Assembly (NCBI GenBank): GCA_002339325.1
Contig: DDKK01000015.1
Span: forward strand, 1-64,000
Direction of reading: 5' to 3'
From: Nitrospiraceae bacterium UBA2600
GTDB lineage: Bacteria > Nitrospirota > Thermodesulfovibrionia > Thermodesulfovibrionales > Thermodesulfovibrionaceae
DNA: 64,000 bases
Shown here: positions 29,834 through 39,214 of the stretch, in pieces
How the letters are laid out: each line of letters opens with the position of its first letter
Position numbering within the stretch: position 1 is the stretch's first letter
Made by a program: the position numbers and the translations under genes
Notes under the pieces: generated by a model
Databases searched by the model: none
Told to the model about the DNA's origin: nothing
The model's input: only the letters and a program-made list of their open reading frames with translations

Positions 29834-32800
29834 ATGCAGATTAAATGGATTGAACTAAACGGATTTAAATCTTTTCCAGATAAGATAAAAATAGAACTTA
29901 ACAGCGGAATTACATGTTTTGTAGGCCCTAATGGAGCAGGAAAAAGCAATATCGTCGATGCTTTCAGATGGGTTCTTGGAGAACATAACCCCCGTATGCT
30001 CAGGGGAGATAAAATGGAAGAAGTCATCTTTCAGGGGTCTGCTTCAAAAAGAGAAAAGGGTCTTGCTGAGGTTTCACTGTTTTTAGTGCTAAATGAAGAG
30101 TCAAACAACGGAGAGTCATCTAATAGACAGGAATTAGAAATCAAAAGAAAGCTTTACAGAACAGGAGAATCTTATTTTCTGATAAATGGGAAACAAGCAA
30201 GACTTAAAGACATTAAAGAAGTTTTTGTCTCTGAAGGCACGGACATAAGAACATACTCAATCATAGACCAGCATAAAATAAGTGAAATTTTATTCAAATC
30301 CTCCCAAAGAAAAGCCCTACTTGAAGAGTGTGCAGGAATTTCTCTGTATAAAATAAAAAAAGCTGAGTCAGAAGGAAAATTAAGTGCAGCCAAAGAAAAT
30401 TTACAAAGAATTGAAGATATCCTCAGCGAATTAGAAAAGCAATACCACCTTCTTGATAAACAAGCAAAACGGGCTGAAAAATATCAGAAACTCCTCACTG
30501 AACTCACAGAACTTGAATTAAGAACATCTAAAACTGAGAGTATGGCACTCATTGAAGAATTGAAAAAATTACAGGACGAATTAGAAAAGCTTGAAGAAAG
30601 AAGTATGAATTTAAAAAAAGCAATTTCTGAGGTTAATATCTCAAAGGATAAATACAGAGAAGGCATCACGACTCTTGAAAAGAAGATAAAAGAGACAGAA
30701 AAGGAAGTTAAGAATAAAGAATTTGAAAAGGCAAAGCACGAAAAAGATGCGGCATTGCTTATTCAGGAAGAAAAAAATCTGAAAAGCTCAATAGAGCAAA
30801 TTAATCAGGAAAACTTACAAATTACCACAGAAATAGAAAAACTCAAAGGGGATTTAAAGGAAGGTGAAGCAATAATAGAAAAAATCGAAGATATAATAAA
30901 AAATCTTCAGGAGGAGATAATATCGCAAGAGGAGGAATTAATAAAATTCCAAAACACTCTCAAAGAGACTGAGAAAATAATAGAAACTCAAAGAAAAAAC
31001 CTCTTTAATCTTACCACAGAAATGGCAAACAAGAAGAATTTATACAATAACCTAAAGAAATCTTTAGATAACAACCAAAACAGAATCGCTTCACTTCAAG
31101 CAAGAAAGATAGAGTTGAGTGAAAAAATTAAATTAATCGAAAGGGAAATCGAAGGAAAAGAGCTAAAGATTGAGGAATTTGAGGAAGAATCAAAAAAACT
31201 TCAAGATAGAATCAAAGATATGAACGAAAAATTAATTGCCGAAGAAAGAGAATTCGAAGACAACAACAGAAAATTAATAGAAAAAAAGAAAGAAGAGGCA
31301 ACTATTGCGGGCAAGATAGATGCTCTGGTTGCAGAGTTATGGAGTGAGGAAAAGGATGGAAAACTTCTTTTCGAATACATAGATGTTTCAACAGAAGTGG
31401 AAGAATTAGTAGAAGTCTTTCTTGATGAAAAACTTAGAGCCTCTGTAATAGATGATATCTCTGTTATAAAGGAGTCAGATAAAAAAGGATTTTTCTTTCT
31501 GAAAAATAATGCAAAAAATGGGGTATCCTCAGCCTATTTAGAACATGATTTAAAATGTCTCGAAAGCATGGTCAAAATAAAAGACCCAGATATGGCTGCA
31601 AAATTCCTTGAGAACACCTTTGTCGTTAAAGACATAGAAACAGCTGTTAAATATCAAAAGCTACTTCCGCAGGCATTTTTTATAACTGAAGCTGGAGAGG
31701 TTTTATATCCAGATGGCTTTATAAAAAAGGGTAAAAACATCAATCTGCTCAAAAAGAAGAGAACTCTTGAAGAGTTGGAGAAAAGAAAAATAGAGATACA
31801 AGAGGAAATAGCTAATATTGAAAAGTCTATTGAACTTAGCAAAAACAAAAAGGAGAAATTGAAAATAGAGATTGAAAAAACAAAAACAACGATAAACAAT
31901 CTGAATAACGAACTATTCCGATTAAAAGAGAGCAAGAAAAATCTATCGAAGGAATTAGAGTTAATAACTCAAAGATTGAGATTCATGGAAAAAGAAGAGC
32001 GAGCCATAAACAACGAGATAGAAGAACATAGAGCCTCCATTGAACGACTAAAAACAGAAATTCAGAACCTTTCATTCAGTATTGATGAAACAGAAACAAA
32101 AATAGAAGATTTAAAGAAAAGTCAAAATGAAGCCCTAACAGAGAGAGAAATTAAAAAGGAGATTTTATCTTCGAAAAAGATTGAACTTTCAACACTTAAG
32201 GAGAAAATTAACAGCAAAAAAAGCGAAATAACGAGAATCAACGAAGATATTAGGAAATTACAAACAAAAAAGGCAAAAAATTTAGAAGAAATCGAAAGAA
32301 AAACAAAGGAAACAGAGAAAAATCATCTTGAGCATAGGGAAAAAACAAATCAAATGAAGAAACTGGAAGACGAAATTATAAATTTGAATAAAGAGTTAGA
32401 GTCTCTTTCAAATCTCTTATTTGAGGAAAAGCAAAAAAACATAGAAGTTGAAGAGAAATACAAGTCCTTGAATGAGGAATTACAAAGTCTTACCTCAGCC
32501 ATTGGAGAGAAGAAATCAAAAGCGAATGAAATAAAGATTAAACTCGAAAACCTATGGAGAGATATAAACAATCTATACGGAAAAGATATAATTCAAGAGA
32601 ATATAGAACCTCTTGAAGATTTAGCTTTATCAAAAATAAGAATAAAACAGCTTAAATCTCAATTGAGAGAAATAGGCTCTGTTGATACGGAAATTTTGAG
32701 AGAGTATGAGGAGATAAAGGAAAGATATGAATTCATGTTAAATCAGCAAAAGGATATAAAAACATCCATTGAAGAGCTTGAGATGGCAATAAAGAAAATA

Positions 32801-33283
32801 AACAGTCTTACAAGAAAAAAATTAAGAGAAACTTTTGAGTTGCTCAAAGAAAAATTTAACTCAGTATTTCAGGAGCTTTTCAACGGTGGTAAAGCAGAAA
32901 TAGCTTTAACCGATGAAAACAATATTCTTGAATCTGAGCTGGAAATGAATGTTCAGGTTCCAGGCAAAAAAATGAGCAATATCAATCTTCTATCTGGTGG
33001 AGAAAAGGCTCTCACAGCAATAGCTTTCATCTTTGCCTGTCTATCAATAAGGCCTTCACCTATATGCATTCTTGATGAAGTAGATGCTCCTCTGGATGAC
33101 CCTAACACTACAAGGCTTTGTAGGATAATAAAAAATTTAAGCAACAGTATGCAATTCTTAGTGATAACGCATAATAAATTAATGATGGAAGCTGCCGATT
33201 ACATTTATGGAGTTACTATGCAGGAACAGGGAGTATCAAGCATCATCTCTCTTGAGTTAAAAGAGGCTGAGGTATACGCATGA
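29834..33283 (+). CDS. smc: Chromosome segregation protein SMC
   Basis: Condensin ATPase that compacts and segregates chromosomes with ScpA/ScpB. The 1149-residue protein has Walker A GPNGAGKS (31-38) in the N-terminal head, two long coiled coils (about 165-490 and 645-985), a hinge (about 500-640), and a C-terminal head with LLSGGEKALTAIAF and Walker B ICILDEVDAPLDD. Very Lys/Glu-rich, as expected for coiled coils. It overlaps the following oxidase gene by four bases. Confidence 0.96.
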   Translation: MQIKWIELNGFKSFPDKIKIELNSGITCFVGPNGAGKSNIVDAFRWVLGEHNPRMLRGDKMEEVIFQGSASKREKGLAEVSLFLVLNEESNNGESSNRQELEIKRKLYRTGESYFLINGKQARLKDIKEVFVSEGTDIRTYSIIDQHKISEILFKSSQRKALLEECAGISLYKIKKAESEGKLSAAKENLQRIEDILSELEKQYHLLDKQAKRAEKYQKLLTELTELELRTSKTESMALIEELKKLQDELEKLEERSMNLKKAISEVNISKDKYREGITTLEKKIKETEKEVKNKEFEKAKHEKDAALLIQEEKNLKSSIEQINQENLQITTEIEKLKGDLKEGEAIIEKIEDIIKNLQEEIISQEEELIKFQNTLKETEKIIETQRKNLFNLTTEMANKKNLYNNLKKSLDNNQNRIASLQARKIELSEKIKLIEREIEGKELKIEEFEEESKKLQDRIKDMNEKLIAEEREFEDNNRKLIEKKKEEATIAGKIDALVAELWSEEKDGKLLFEYIDVSTEVEELVEVFLDEKLRASVIDDISVIKESDKKGFFFLKNNAKNGVSSAYLEHDLKCLESMVKIKDPDMAAKFLENTFVVKDIETAVKYQKLLPQAFFITEAGEVLYPDGFIKKGKNINLLKKKRTLEELEKRKIEIQEEIANIEKSIELSKNKKEKLKIEIEKTKTTINNLNNELFRLKESKKNLSKELELITQRLRFMEKEERAINNEIEEHRASIERLKTEIQNLSFSIDETETKIEDLKKSQNEALTEREIKKEILSSKKIELSTLKEKINSKKSEITRINEDIRKLQTKKAKNLEEIERKTKETEKNHLEHREKTNQMKKLEDEIINLNKELESLSNLLFEEKQKNIEVEEKYKSLNEELQSLTSAIGEKKSKANEIKIKLENLWRDINNLYGKDIIQENIEPLEDLALSKIRIKQLKSQLREIGSVDTEILREYEEIKERYEFMLNQQKDIKTSIEELEMAIKKINSLTRKKLRETFELLKEKFNSVFQELFNGGKAEIALTDENNILESELEMNVQVPGKKMSNINLLSGGEKALTAIAFIFACLSIRPSPICILDEVDAPLDDPNTTRLCRIIKNLSNSMQFLVITHNKLMMEAADYIYGVTMQEQGVSSIISLELKEAEVYA

Positions 33284-34638
33284 AAGACTTAAGTCTCCTA
33301 AGTGGCATAGAGATATCGGAATCAAAGGAAGACCTGATTTGTTATAGCTACGATTCATCCTATGCCTCTGGTATTATGCCAGAACTTGTAGCCTGGGTAA
33401 AAAATACCGATGAAATCTCTCGAGTTGTTAAATGGGCAACAAATAGGGGGCTTAAAATAATACCAAGAGGCTCTGGCACAGGAATGGCCGGTGGAGCTAT
33501 TCCTATCAGTTCAAGGAGTATAGTTATCAGCCTTGAAAGAATGAGAGAGGTGCATGAAATAAATTCAAAAAATTTTACAACCACTGTTAGTGCTGGAGTC
33601 ATAAACGGAGATTTACAAAAGGAATTGCAGATATACGGCCTTTTCTATCCTCCAGACCCTGCCTCACTTGATTACTGCTCAATCGGAGGTAATGTTTCGA
33701 CAAATGCTGGAGGTCCCAGAGCTATAAAATACGGCGTTACGAGAAATTATGTAATGGAGATTGAAGTAGTCCTTTCTAATGGAAGCATTGTATCACTTGG
33801 TGGCAAAACGGTAAAGCGAGTTGTCGGTTACGAATTAAAGGAACTTTTCATTGGTGCAGAGGGAACGCTTGGAATTATTTCAAGAATAACCCTTAAAGTG
33901 CTTCCCGAACCAGAGGAAGTGTTGACTCTCCTTATAAGCTTTAACGAACTTAAAAATGCCGGAGAATGTATCCCAAGAATAATGAGTCTCGGTATTATTC
34001 CGAGAACACTTGAGTTTCTTGATAGCTCTTCCATTGAGCTTATCGAAGCTGACAATCATATAGGTCTACCAAGCAATATAGAGGCAATGCTTTTAGTTGA
34101 ACTTGATGGAGAGATAACCTCCATTAAGAGACAAGCGGAGATGATAGTAGATACGGCAAGAAAGTTAAAGGCCGATGTTCAAGTAGCTACAGATTACTAC
34201 GCAAGAGAAAACTTATGGAAAGCTCGCAGAAGTATATCGCCCTGCCTATTAAAAATGAAAGATAGGGAGAAGATAAATGTTGATATTGCTGTGCCCATTG
34301 ATAATCTTGCTTTAATTCTATCTAATCTAAAAGAGATTGCAGAAAGAGAGAAAATCCCTATCGTATCCTTTGGACATGCAGGAGACGGAAATATCCACGT
34401 AAATATTTTAATAGAGAGAAATAATGAGGCGAGCAAGCAAAAAGGATTTGAAATTGTAAAAGAGATTTTTAGCAATACAATAGCCTTAGGTGGTGCCATA
34501 TCAGGTGAACATGGAATAGGGATTACTAAAAAGCCCTACCTTGAAATGCAAATTTCAAGAAAAAACATTGAACTGATGAAAGCAGTAAAGAGAGTTTTTG
34601 ACCCGAAGGAAGTAATGAATCCGGGAAAAATATTTTAA
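33280..34638 (+). CDS. FAD-linked oxidase, GlcD/D-lactate dehydrogenase type
   Basis: The 452-residue flavoprotein oxidises a 2-hydroxyacid such as glycolate or D-lactate. An FAD-binding PCMH domain spans about 1-220 (PRGSGTGMAGGAIP, DPASLDYCSIGGNVSTNAGGPRAIKYG). The C-terminal substrate domain carries the conserved HAGDGNIHVNI and GAISGEHGIGITKK. No glcE/glcF or iron-sulfur partner is adjacent, so the electron acceptor is unclear. It overlaps smc by four bases, and its end overlaps the convergent response-regulator gene by four. Confidence 0.9.
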   Translation: MKDLSLLSGIEISESKEDLICYSYDSSYASGIMPELVAWVKNTDEISRVVKWATNRGLKIIPRGSGTGMAGGAIPISSRSIVISLERMREVHEINSKNFTTTVSAGVINGDLQKELQIYGLFYPPDPASLDYCSIGGNVSTNAGGPRAIKYGVTRNYVMEIEVVLSNGSIVSLGGKTVKRVVGYELKELFIGAEGTLGIISRITLKVLPEPEEVLTLLISFNELKNAGECIPRIMSLGIIPRTLEFLDSSSIELIEADNHIGLPSNIEAMLLVELDGEITSIKRQAEMIVDTARKLKADVQVATDYYARENLWKARRSISPCLLKMKDREKINVDIAVPIDNLALILSNLKEIAEREKIPIVSFGHAGDGNIHVNILIERNNEASKQKGFEIVKEIFSNTIALGGAISGEHGIGITKKPYLEMQISRKNIELMKAVKRVFDPKEVMNPGKIF

Positions 34639-35939
34639 AGCCCGTAATCCTTTATCTTGTAGTAAAGATTTCTAAGAGATATTCCAAGTAACTTTGCTGC
34701 CTCTTTTTTGTTACCACCTGTTTTTTGAAGCGCCTCAACAATAGCTTTTTTCTCTATGCTTCTTAGGTCTTCGCTTTCTATAAAAGACTCTTTCTCGGGA
34801 ACTATATCTACCTCTTCGTTATTAGAAAGAATAACTCCTCTTTCAATCATATTTTCAAGCTCTCTTATGTTTCCAGGGAAATCATATGATTTGAGAATTT
34901 CAACTGAACGGGAAGAGAATTTTTTACCTTCCTTGCCCAATCTTCTGCATATTTTGATTAATAAATATTCGGCAATTTTTCTTAGCTCTTTTCTTCTCTG
35001 CCTTAAAGGAGGAATAGTTATAGGAAATACATTTAGTCTGAAATACAAGTCTTCTCTGAACTTGCCAGCTTTTACCATCTGCTTAAGGTCTCTATTGGTT
35101 GCTGTAATAAATCTTGCATTTGTTTTAATTTTTTCAAGTCCACCAAGACGCTCAAAACTTCTATTTTGCAATACTGTCAAGAACTTTGCCTGAACAGACG
35201 GAGAAAGCTCTCCTATTTCGTCGAGAAACAAAGTTCCGTCCTTTGCAATTTCGATTTTTCCAGGTTTTTGTCTTAACGCTCCTGAGAATGCCCCTTTTTC
35301 AAAACCAAACAGTTCCGATTCAATCAGTGTCTCAGGGATTGAAGCACAGTTTATCTCAACAAAATCACCCCTTCTGCCACTCATTCGATGAATCTCTTTT
35401 GCAATAGCTGTCTTCCCAGTTCCTGTCTCACCGTAAAGTATAAGCGTAGTGTCTGTCTTCGCTACTTCTTTAACCATCCTGTATACATCCTCCATTCCAG
35501 CAAAAAGAATCTCCTCGGGAATTTCATCTGTCGTTATTGTCTTACCATTGATGTTCCCAGTATCTTTTGGAGAAGATATGATTTTTTCGACCAATAATAG
35601 AAACTCCTCTGGCGATGAAAGAGGCTTCGTAATATAATCAATCGCTCCCTTTTTTATTGCCTCCACTGCAGAAGGTATTGTCCCAAAAGCTGTGATGATT
35701 ATAAAGGCACTATCAGGTAAAAGCTTTTTTACCTTCTCAATAAAAGTAATTCCATCCATACGGGGCATTTTCAAGTCTGAAATTACGAGATGTGGAGAAA
35801 AACTTATTACAGAGCTGATTGCCTCTTCGGGGTCATGAAAAACCTTTGTAGAATACCCCTCTTCATCGAGAATTGTCTTTAGGAAAGTTGCAAAAGATAT
35901 ATCATCTTCTACTATAAGGATTCTGGCATTGTCAGACAT
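34635..35939 (-). CDS. Sigma-54-dependent response regulator (NtrC/AtoC family)
   Basis: The 434-residue protein has a receiver domain (about 1-120; phospho-acceptor Asp in [14 protein letters not shown]), a sigma-54 AAA+ domain (about 140-370) with GETGTGKT and the sigma-contact loop reading GAFSGA instead of the usual GAFTGA, and a Fis-type HTH ([28 protein letters not shown]). It overlaps the upstream histidine kinase gene by 28 bases and is its likely partner. It would act with RpoN encoded at 15769-17190. Confidence 0.94.
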   Translation of the reverse strand: MSDNARILIVEDDISFATFLKTILDEEGYSTKVFHDPEEAISSVISFSPHLVISDLKMPRMDGITFIEKVKKLLPDSAFIIITAFGTIPSAVEAIKKGAIDYITKPLSSPEEFLLLVEKIISSPKDTGNINGKTITTDEIPEEILFAGMEDVYRMVKEVAKTDTTLILYGETGTGKTAIAKEIHRMSGRRGDFVEINCASIPETLIESELFGFEKGAFSGALRQKPGKIEIAKDGTLFLDEIGELSPSVQAKFLTVLQNRSFERLGGLEKIKTNARFITATNRDLKQMVKAGKFREDLYFRLNVFPITIPPLRQRRKELRKIAEYLLIKICRRLGKEGKKFSSRSVEILKSYDFPGNIRELENMIERGVILSNNEEVDIVPEKESFIESEDLRSIEKKAIVEALQKTGGNKKEAAKLLGISLRNLYYKIKDYGL

Positions 35940-37141
35940 ACCTTTGTGCCCTCTTCAGTCTTACTGCTTATTTTAAGTCCGATGCGTAGGCTCTCACAGA
36001 GCTTACTAACGATGGCAAGACCTAATCCCGTTCCCCTGGGCTTTGTTGTAAAAAATGCTTCTGTTGCCCTCTTAAGTGTTTCTTCGCTCATACCAATTCC
36101 GGTATCGGCAATTTCAATTTTTATTTTACCACTGATTTTACGTGCTTTTATAGTTATTCTTTTTTGATTGGAACTTCCGACAGCATCAACGGCATTTTGT
36201 ATTATGTTTGTCAAAATCTGCTTTAACTTATCTCTGTCAGTTTTGACTTTCAAGTTTTCTAAATCTCTTTCAATTATGAGATCATTTTGCTCTATAAAAG
36301 GTAAAAGAGTTTCCTCAATAAGTTCTTTGAGATTAAATTCGTCAATTTTAAGATTTTTATGTGGATTTGCATAGCTGGAAAGCTCATTACTTAGACGCTC
36401 AAGTCTCAGACTTTCCTTCAAAATTACATTAAGATAGTCCTTTATTGACTTATCCTCTGTTTTCTTTAATAGGTATTGAGTAAAGCCTTTTATACTTCCA
36501 AGAGGATTTCTAATCTCATGCGCCAAGACCTTTGATAGAATTGACAGGTTTTCGAGTTCCTTCATCTTAATCTGCATCTTCTCTATCTTATGCATTATTA
36601 ATAGGGCAAAAATTCCAAAGAAAACTATTAATAGGGCCGATAAAAATATAAAAATAAGATGCGTTCTTGTAGTTCTTAGGAGGAGTTCCGCGGGATAAGT
36701 ATGGAGAGCTACTCGTAGTATGTATGGACTGCCAGACTTTTTTATTTTAGTATCTGAGACGAATACCTCTTCTCCTGTTCCAAGAATTATCTTGTGATAA
36801 TAGGGACTTGAGTAGGTTAAAATATCTGCGATATCATCGGTTTTTTTGCCTATCAACAATGGATTTGAGTGAAGTATTACTTCACCTTTTTCATCGTAAA
36901 GAGCAAGAAATGCTATGCCTTCCCATCGGTCATCAAGAAGCATTTCAGACATTATACTTTTTCCTTCGATTTTCAGTTGCTGAATACTCAAATTTTGAAT
37001 AAAACTATTCAAGGTTACCGTTATACCGAGTGCTTGCATTCTCAATGACTGCTCCGTTGCCTCTAAGGCATTTTTATACAAAAAATAGGCTGTTATTATG
37101 AGACTTAATGAAGAGATTAGGACTATCAGGGATATGAGTAT
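35912..37141 (-). CDS. Membrane sensor histidine kinase, start codon uncertain
   Basis: Pairs with the downstream sigma-54 activator. The frame encodes an N-terminal membrane helix (codons about 37138-37079, rich in Ile/Leu/Ser), a periplasmic-type sensor (about 130 residues), a second helix (THLIFIFLSALLIVFFGIFALLIM), a HisKA domain with LAHEIRNPLGSIKGF, and an ATPase domain ending GTGLGLAIVSKL. The first ATG/GTG/TTG in this frame after the upstream stop is TTG at 37081, which would delete the first helix. The start given here is the ATA at 37141-37139, five bases after a GGGAG at the end of the rnz-like gene; this is a hypothesis. Confidence 0.75.
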   Translation of the reverse strand: MLISLIVLISSLSLIITAYFLYKNALEATEQSLRMQALGITVTLNSFIQNLSIQQLKIEGKSIMSEMLLDDRWEGIAFLALYDEKGEVILHSNPLLIGKKTDDIADILTYSSPYYHKIILGTGEEVFVSDTKIKKSGSPYILRVALHTYPAELLLRTTRTHLIFIFLSALLIVFFGIFALLIMHKIEKMQIKMKELENLSILSKVLAHEIRNPLGSIKGFTQYLLKKTEDKSIKDYLNVILKESLRLERLSNELSSYANPHKNLKIDEFNLKELIEETLLPFIEQNDLIIERDLENLKVKTDRDKLKQILTNIIQNAVDAVGSSNQKRITIKARKISGKIKIEIADTGIGMSEETLKRATEAFFTTKPRGTGLGLAIVSKLCESLRIGLKISSKTEEGTKVCLTMPESL

Positions 37142-37143
37142 TT

Positions 37144-38163
37144 TTACTCCCGTGTTTGTTCTCTTGATAACTCCACCTCTCTGTAGATTTCTGCGGGATT
37201 TTCTATGTATTTGGGCGAGATGTGAAGTATTTTCAGCTCCTTTACTCCCGCTTTTTTAGCAATCTCTCCTGTAATTTGAGCGGTCAGATGATTTCGTTCA
37301 ATTGCTCTATCTAAATCTTTACTTAGAAAATAGGCTTCGCAGAAAAGCACATCGGCGTCTTTAACAAAACTTATAACTCTCTTCACATTATCCTTCTGCG
37401 GCGATATATCCATTACATAGGCAATTTTCTCGCCCTTTGTTATTTTAAGAATTCGGAAAAGTTCCTCTATGTTTATTCTTCCTTTAGGAGTTTCAATTTC
37501 TATGCTCTTTTTTCTATTTTTTGGCTTTAAATTCTTGACGGGGTCATATTTATAATGAAGTTTTAGTTGTTTTTTTAGTTCGCCTAACCAAGGTCCTACA
37601 TTAAGACCTGCCTTCTGAAGTTCAACCTTATTTATATTTATATGATAATCTTCCTCTAACGAATATGCTACTACAGGAATGCCGTGAGACAGAACAACTG
37701 CTCTTACCTTAAATAAGGGCTCTTCAAGAATTAAGCCATTCTTAAATGGCAAACTTCTGACTTCCTCAATCTTAAAACCATTCGATGCAAGGAATTTTGC
37801 ACCAACAATCTCCCGTCCAGTAATGGCGTAAACCTCTATCTTGAGAGGATATTCGGAAACAAGATTCCACGTATATCCCCTCAACTTTCCATTAACACAC
37901 TCAATTATATTCTCTGGGCCGTAAACCCTTAAAGGTTCACTTCTTCTAAGAATTGCCCTTATAACCTGGTCAAAACCTATGAAGTGGTCAATGTGAGTAT
38001 GGGTAACAAATATATCACTGACCTTCAAAAGTTCATTGAAAGGTATTTTCCTTATATCACCAATGTCGAAAAGAAGAGCTCGTTTCTCCCTCAAAAGTTG
38101 AATAAATACACAGGGGTCTCCAAAGGCATTGTTAATTACTTTGTAGTGAAAAAGTCTTGCCAC
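37144..38163 (-). CDS. RNase Z-like metallo-beta-lactamase-fold hydrolase
   Basis: The 339-residue protein resembles ribonuclease Z, which trims tRNA 3' ends. It has THTHIDH near the N-terminus, and a C-terminal ERNHLTAQITGEIAKKAGVKELKILHISPKY segment matching the RNase Z exosite-distal motif HLTA...H.S.RY. The GTG at 38163 is chosen; a TTG six codons upstream lies inside the -10 promoter box. First gene of an operon with the kinase and activator. Other MBL hydrolases are possible. Confidence 0.7.
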   Translation of the reverse strand: MARLFHYKVINNAFGDPCVFIQLLREKRALLFDIGDIRKIPFNELLKVSDIFVTHTHIDHFIGFDQVIRAILRRSEPLRVYGPENIIECVNGKLRGYTWNLVSEYPLKIEVYAITGREIVGAKFLASNGFKIEEVRSLPFKNGLILEEPLFKVRAVVLSHGIPVVAYSLEEDYHININKVELQKAGLNVGPWLGELKKQLKLHYKYDPVKNLKPKNRKKSIEIETPKGRINIEELFRILKITKGEKIAYVMDISPQKDNVKRVISFVKDADVLFCEAYFLSKDLDRAIERNHLTAQITGEIAKKAGVKELKILHISPKYIENPAEIYREVELSREQTRE

Positions 38164-38167
38164 AATG

Positions 38168-38179
38168 GTATAATTATAC
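38168..38179. promoter_or_regulatory. Palindromic divergent promoter between rnz-like and galT
   Basis: The 12-bp perfect palindrome GTATAATTATAC contains TATAAT on the plus strand (38169-38174) and TATAAT on the minus strand (38178-38173), overlapping by two bases. Predicted starts are near 38181 (galT side, followed by CGGAGG) and 38166 (rnz-like side, leaving a leader of about 3 bases). -35 matches are poor on both strands. Confidence 0.6.
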
Positions 38180-38215
38180 AAAATTAAGGATAGATTTTAT
38201 TAATCGGAGGATGCC

Positions 38216-39214
38216 ATGTCAGAACTGAGAAGAGACCCCGTTTCAGGCCGATGGGTTATTATAGCCATTGAGAGAGGGAAAAGGCCTTCAGACTTTACTC
38301 CACTAAGCCAAAAGAGAAAAATGATGGGATTCTGCCCCTTTTGCCCCGGTAACGAACACACTGCCCCAAATGAGATTATTGCTTTCAGACCGCCCAACAC
38401 AGCACCAAATACGCCTGGCTGGACACTTAGAGTTGTCCCCAATAAATTCCCTGCCCTCCAGATTCATGGTGAACTTAACAAAAGAGGAGAAGGAATATAC
38501 GATAAAATGAACGGCATCGGTGCCCATGAGGTAATCATTGAAACTCCTGACCACTTAGCATCTCTTTCAACCATGTCCCAGAAAGCTGTTGAGGATGTCC
38601 TGTGGGCATACTACTTCAGAATTACCGATTTAAAGAAAGATGTTAGGTTTAAATATGTCCTAATATTTAAAAACGAGGGAGAATCAGCAGGAGCTACTAT
38701 TGAGCACTCCCATAGCCAATTAATAGCCCTTCCTGTTGTTCCCCATCATGTAACCGAAGAGATGACTAACTCAAAAAGGTATTTTGAACTGCGAGACAGA
38801 TGCTTACTGTGTGATATAATAGCCCAAGAACTCGAGACAGATAAGAGAATAATTTACCAAAATGACTCTTATATAGTTCTTGCACCATTTGCACCAAGAG
38901 AACCCTTTGAAACCTGGATTTTGCCGAAAAGACACGAATCAAAATTTGAGCCCAAAGACAAATCCTTTGCATTACTTGCAGAAGCACTACAGATAACTTT
39001 AAGAAAACTCGATGCTCTCCTTGAAACACCGCCTTATAACTATGTCCTTCATACCTCTCCTTTTAATGATGAAGTAAATGATTATTACCACTGGCATATT
39101 GAGATTATTCCCAAATTAACTAAAACTGCTGGTTTTGAATGGGGCTCTGGCTTTTTCATAAACCCTACACCTCCAGAAGAGGCAGCTAAGTTCATGAGAG
39201 AGGCAAAAATATGA
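38216..39214 (+). CDS. galT: Galactose-1-phosphate uridylyltransferase-family protein
   Basis: Transfers UMP (or another NMP) between sugar phosphates, in the Leloir pathway or a related nucleotide-sugar exchange. The 332-residue HIT-superfamily protein has the CPFCPGNE zinc-binding start, RVVPNKFPAL, the active-site HSHSQLIALP (His-x-His) and a C-terminal HWHIEIIPKL segment. An ADP-glucose-type phosphorylase activity would also fit, given its overlap with glgA. CGGAGG Shine-Dalgarno; ends four bases inside glgA. Confidence 0.85.
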   Translation: MSELRRDPVSGRWVIIAIERGKRPSDFTPLSQKRKMMGFCPFCPGNEHTAPNEIIAFRPPNTAPNTPGWTLRVVPNKFPALQIHGELNKRGEGIYDKMNGIGAHEVIIETPDHLASLSTMSQKAVEDVLWAYYFRITDLKKDVRFKYVLIFKNEGESAGATIEHSHSQLIALPVVPHHVTEEMTNSKRYFELRDRCLLCDIIAQELETDKRIIYQNDSYIVLAPFAPREPFETWILPKRHESKFEPKDKSFALLAEALQITLRKLDALLETPPYNYVLHTSPFNDEVNDYYHWHIEIIPKLTKTAGFEWGSGFFINPTPPEEAAKFMREAKI

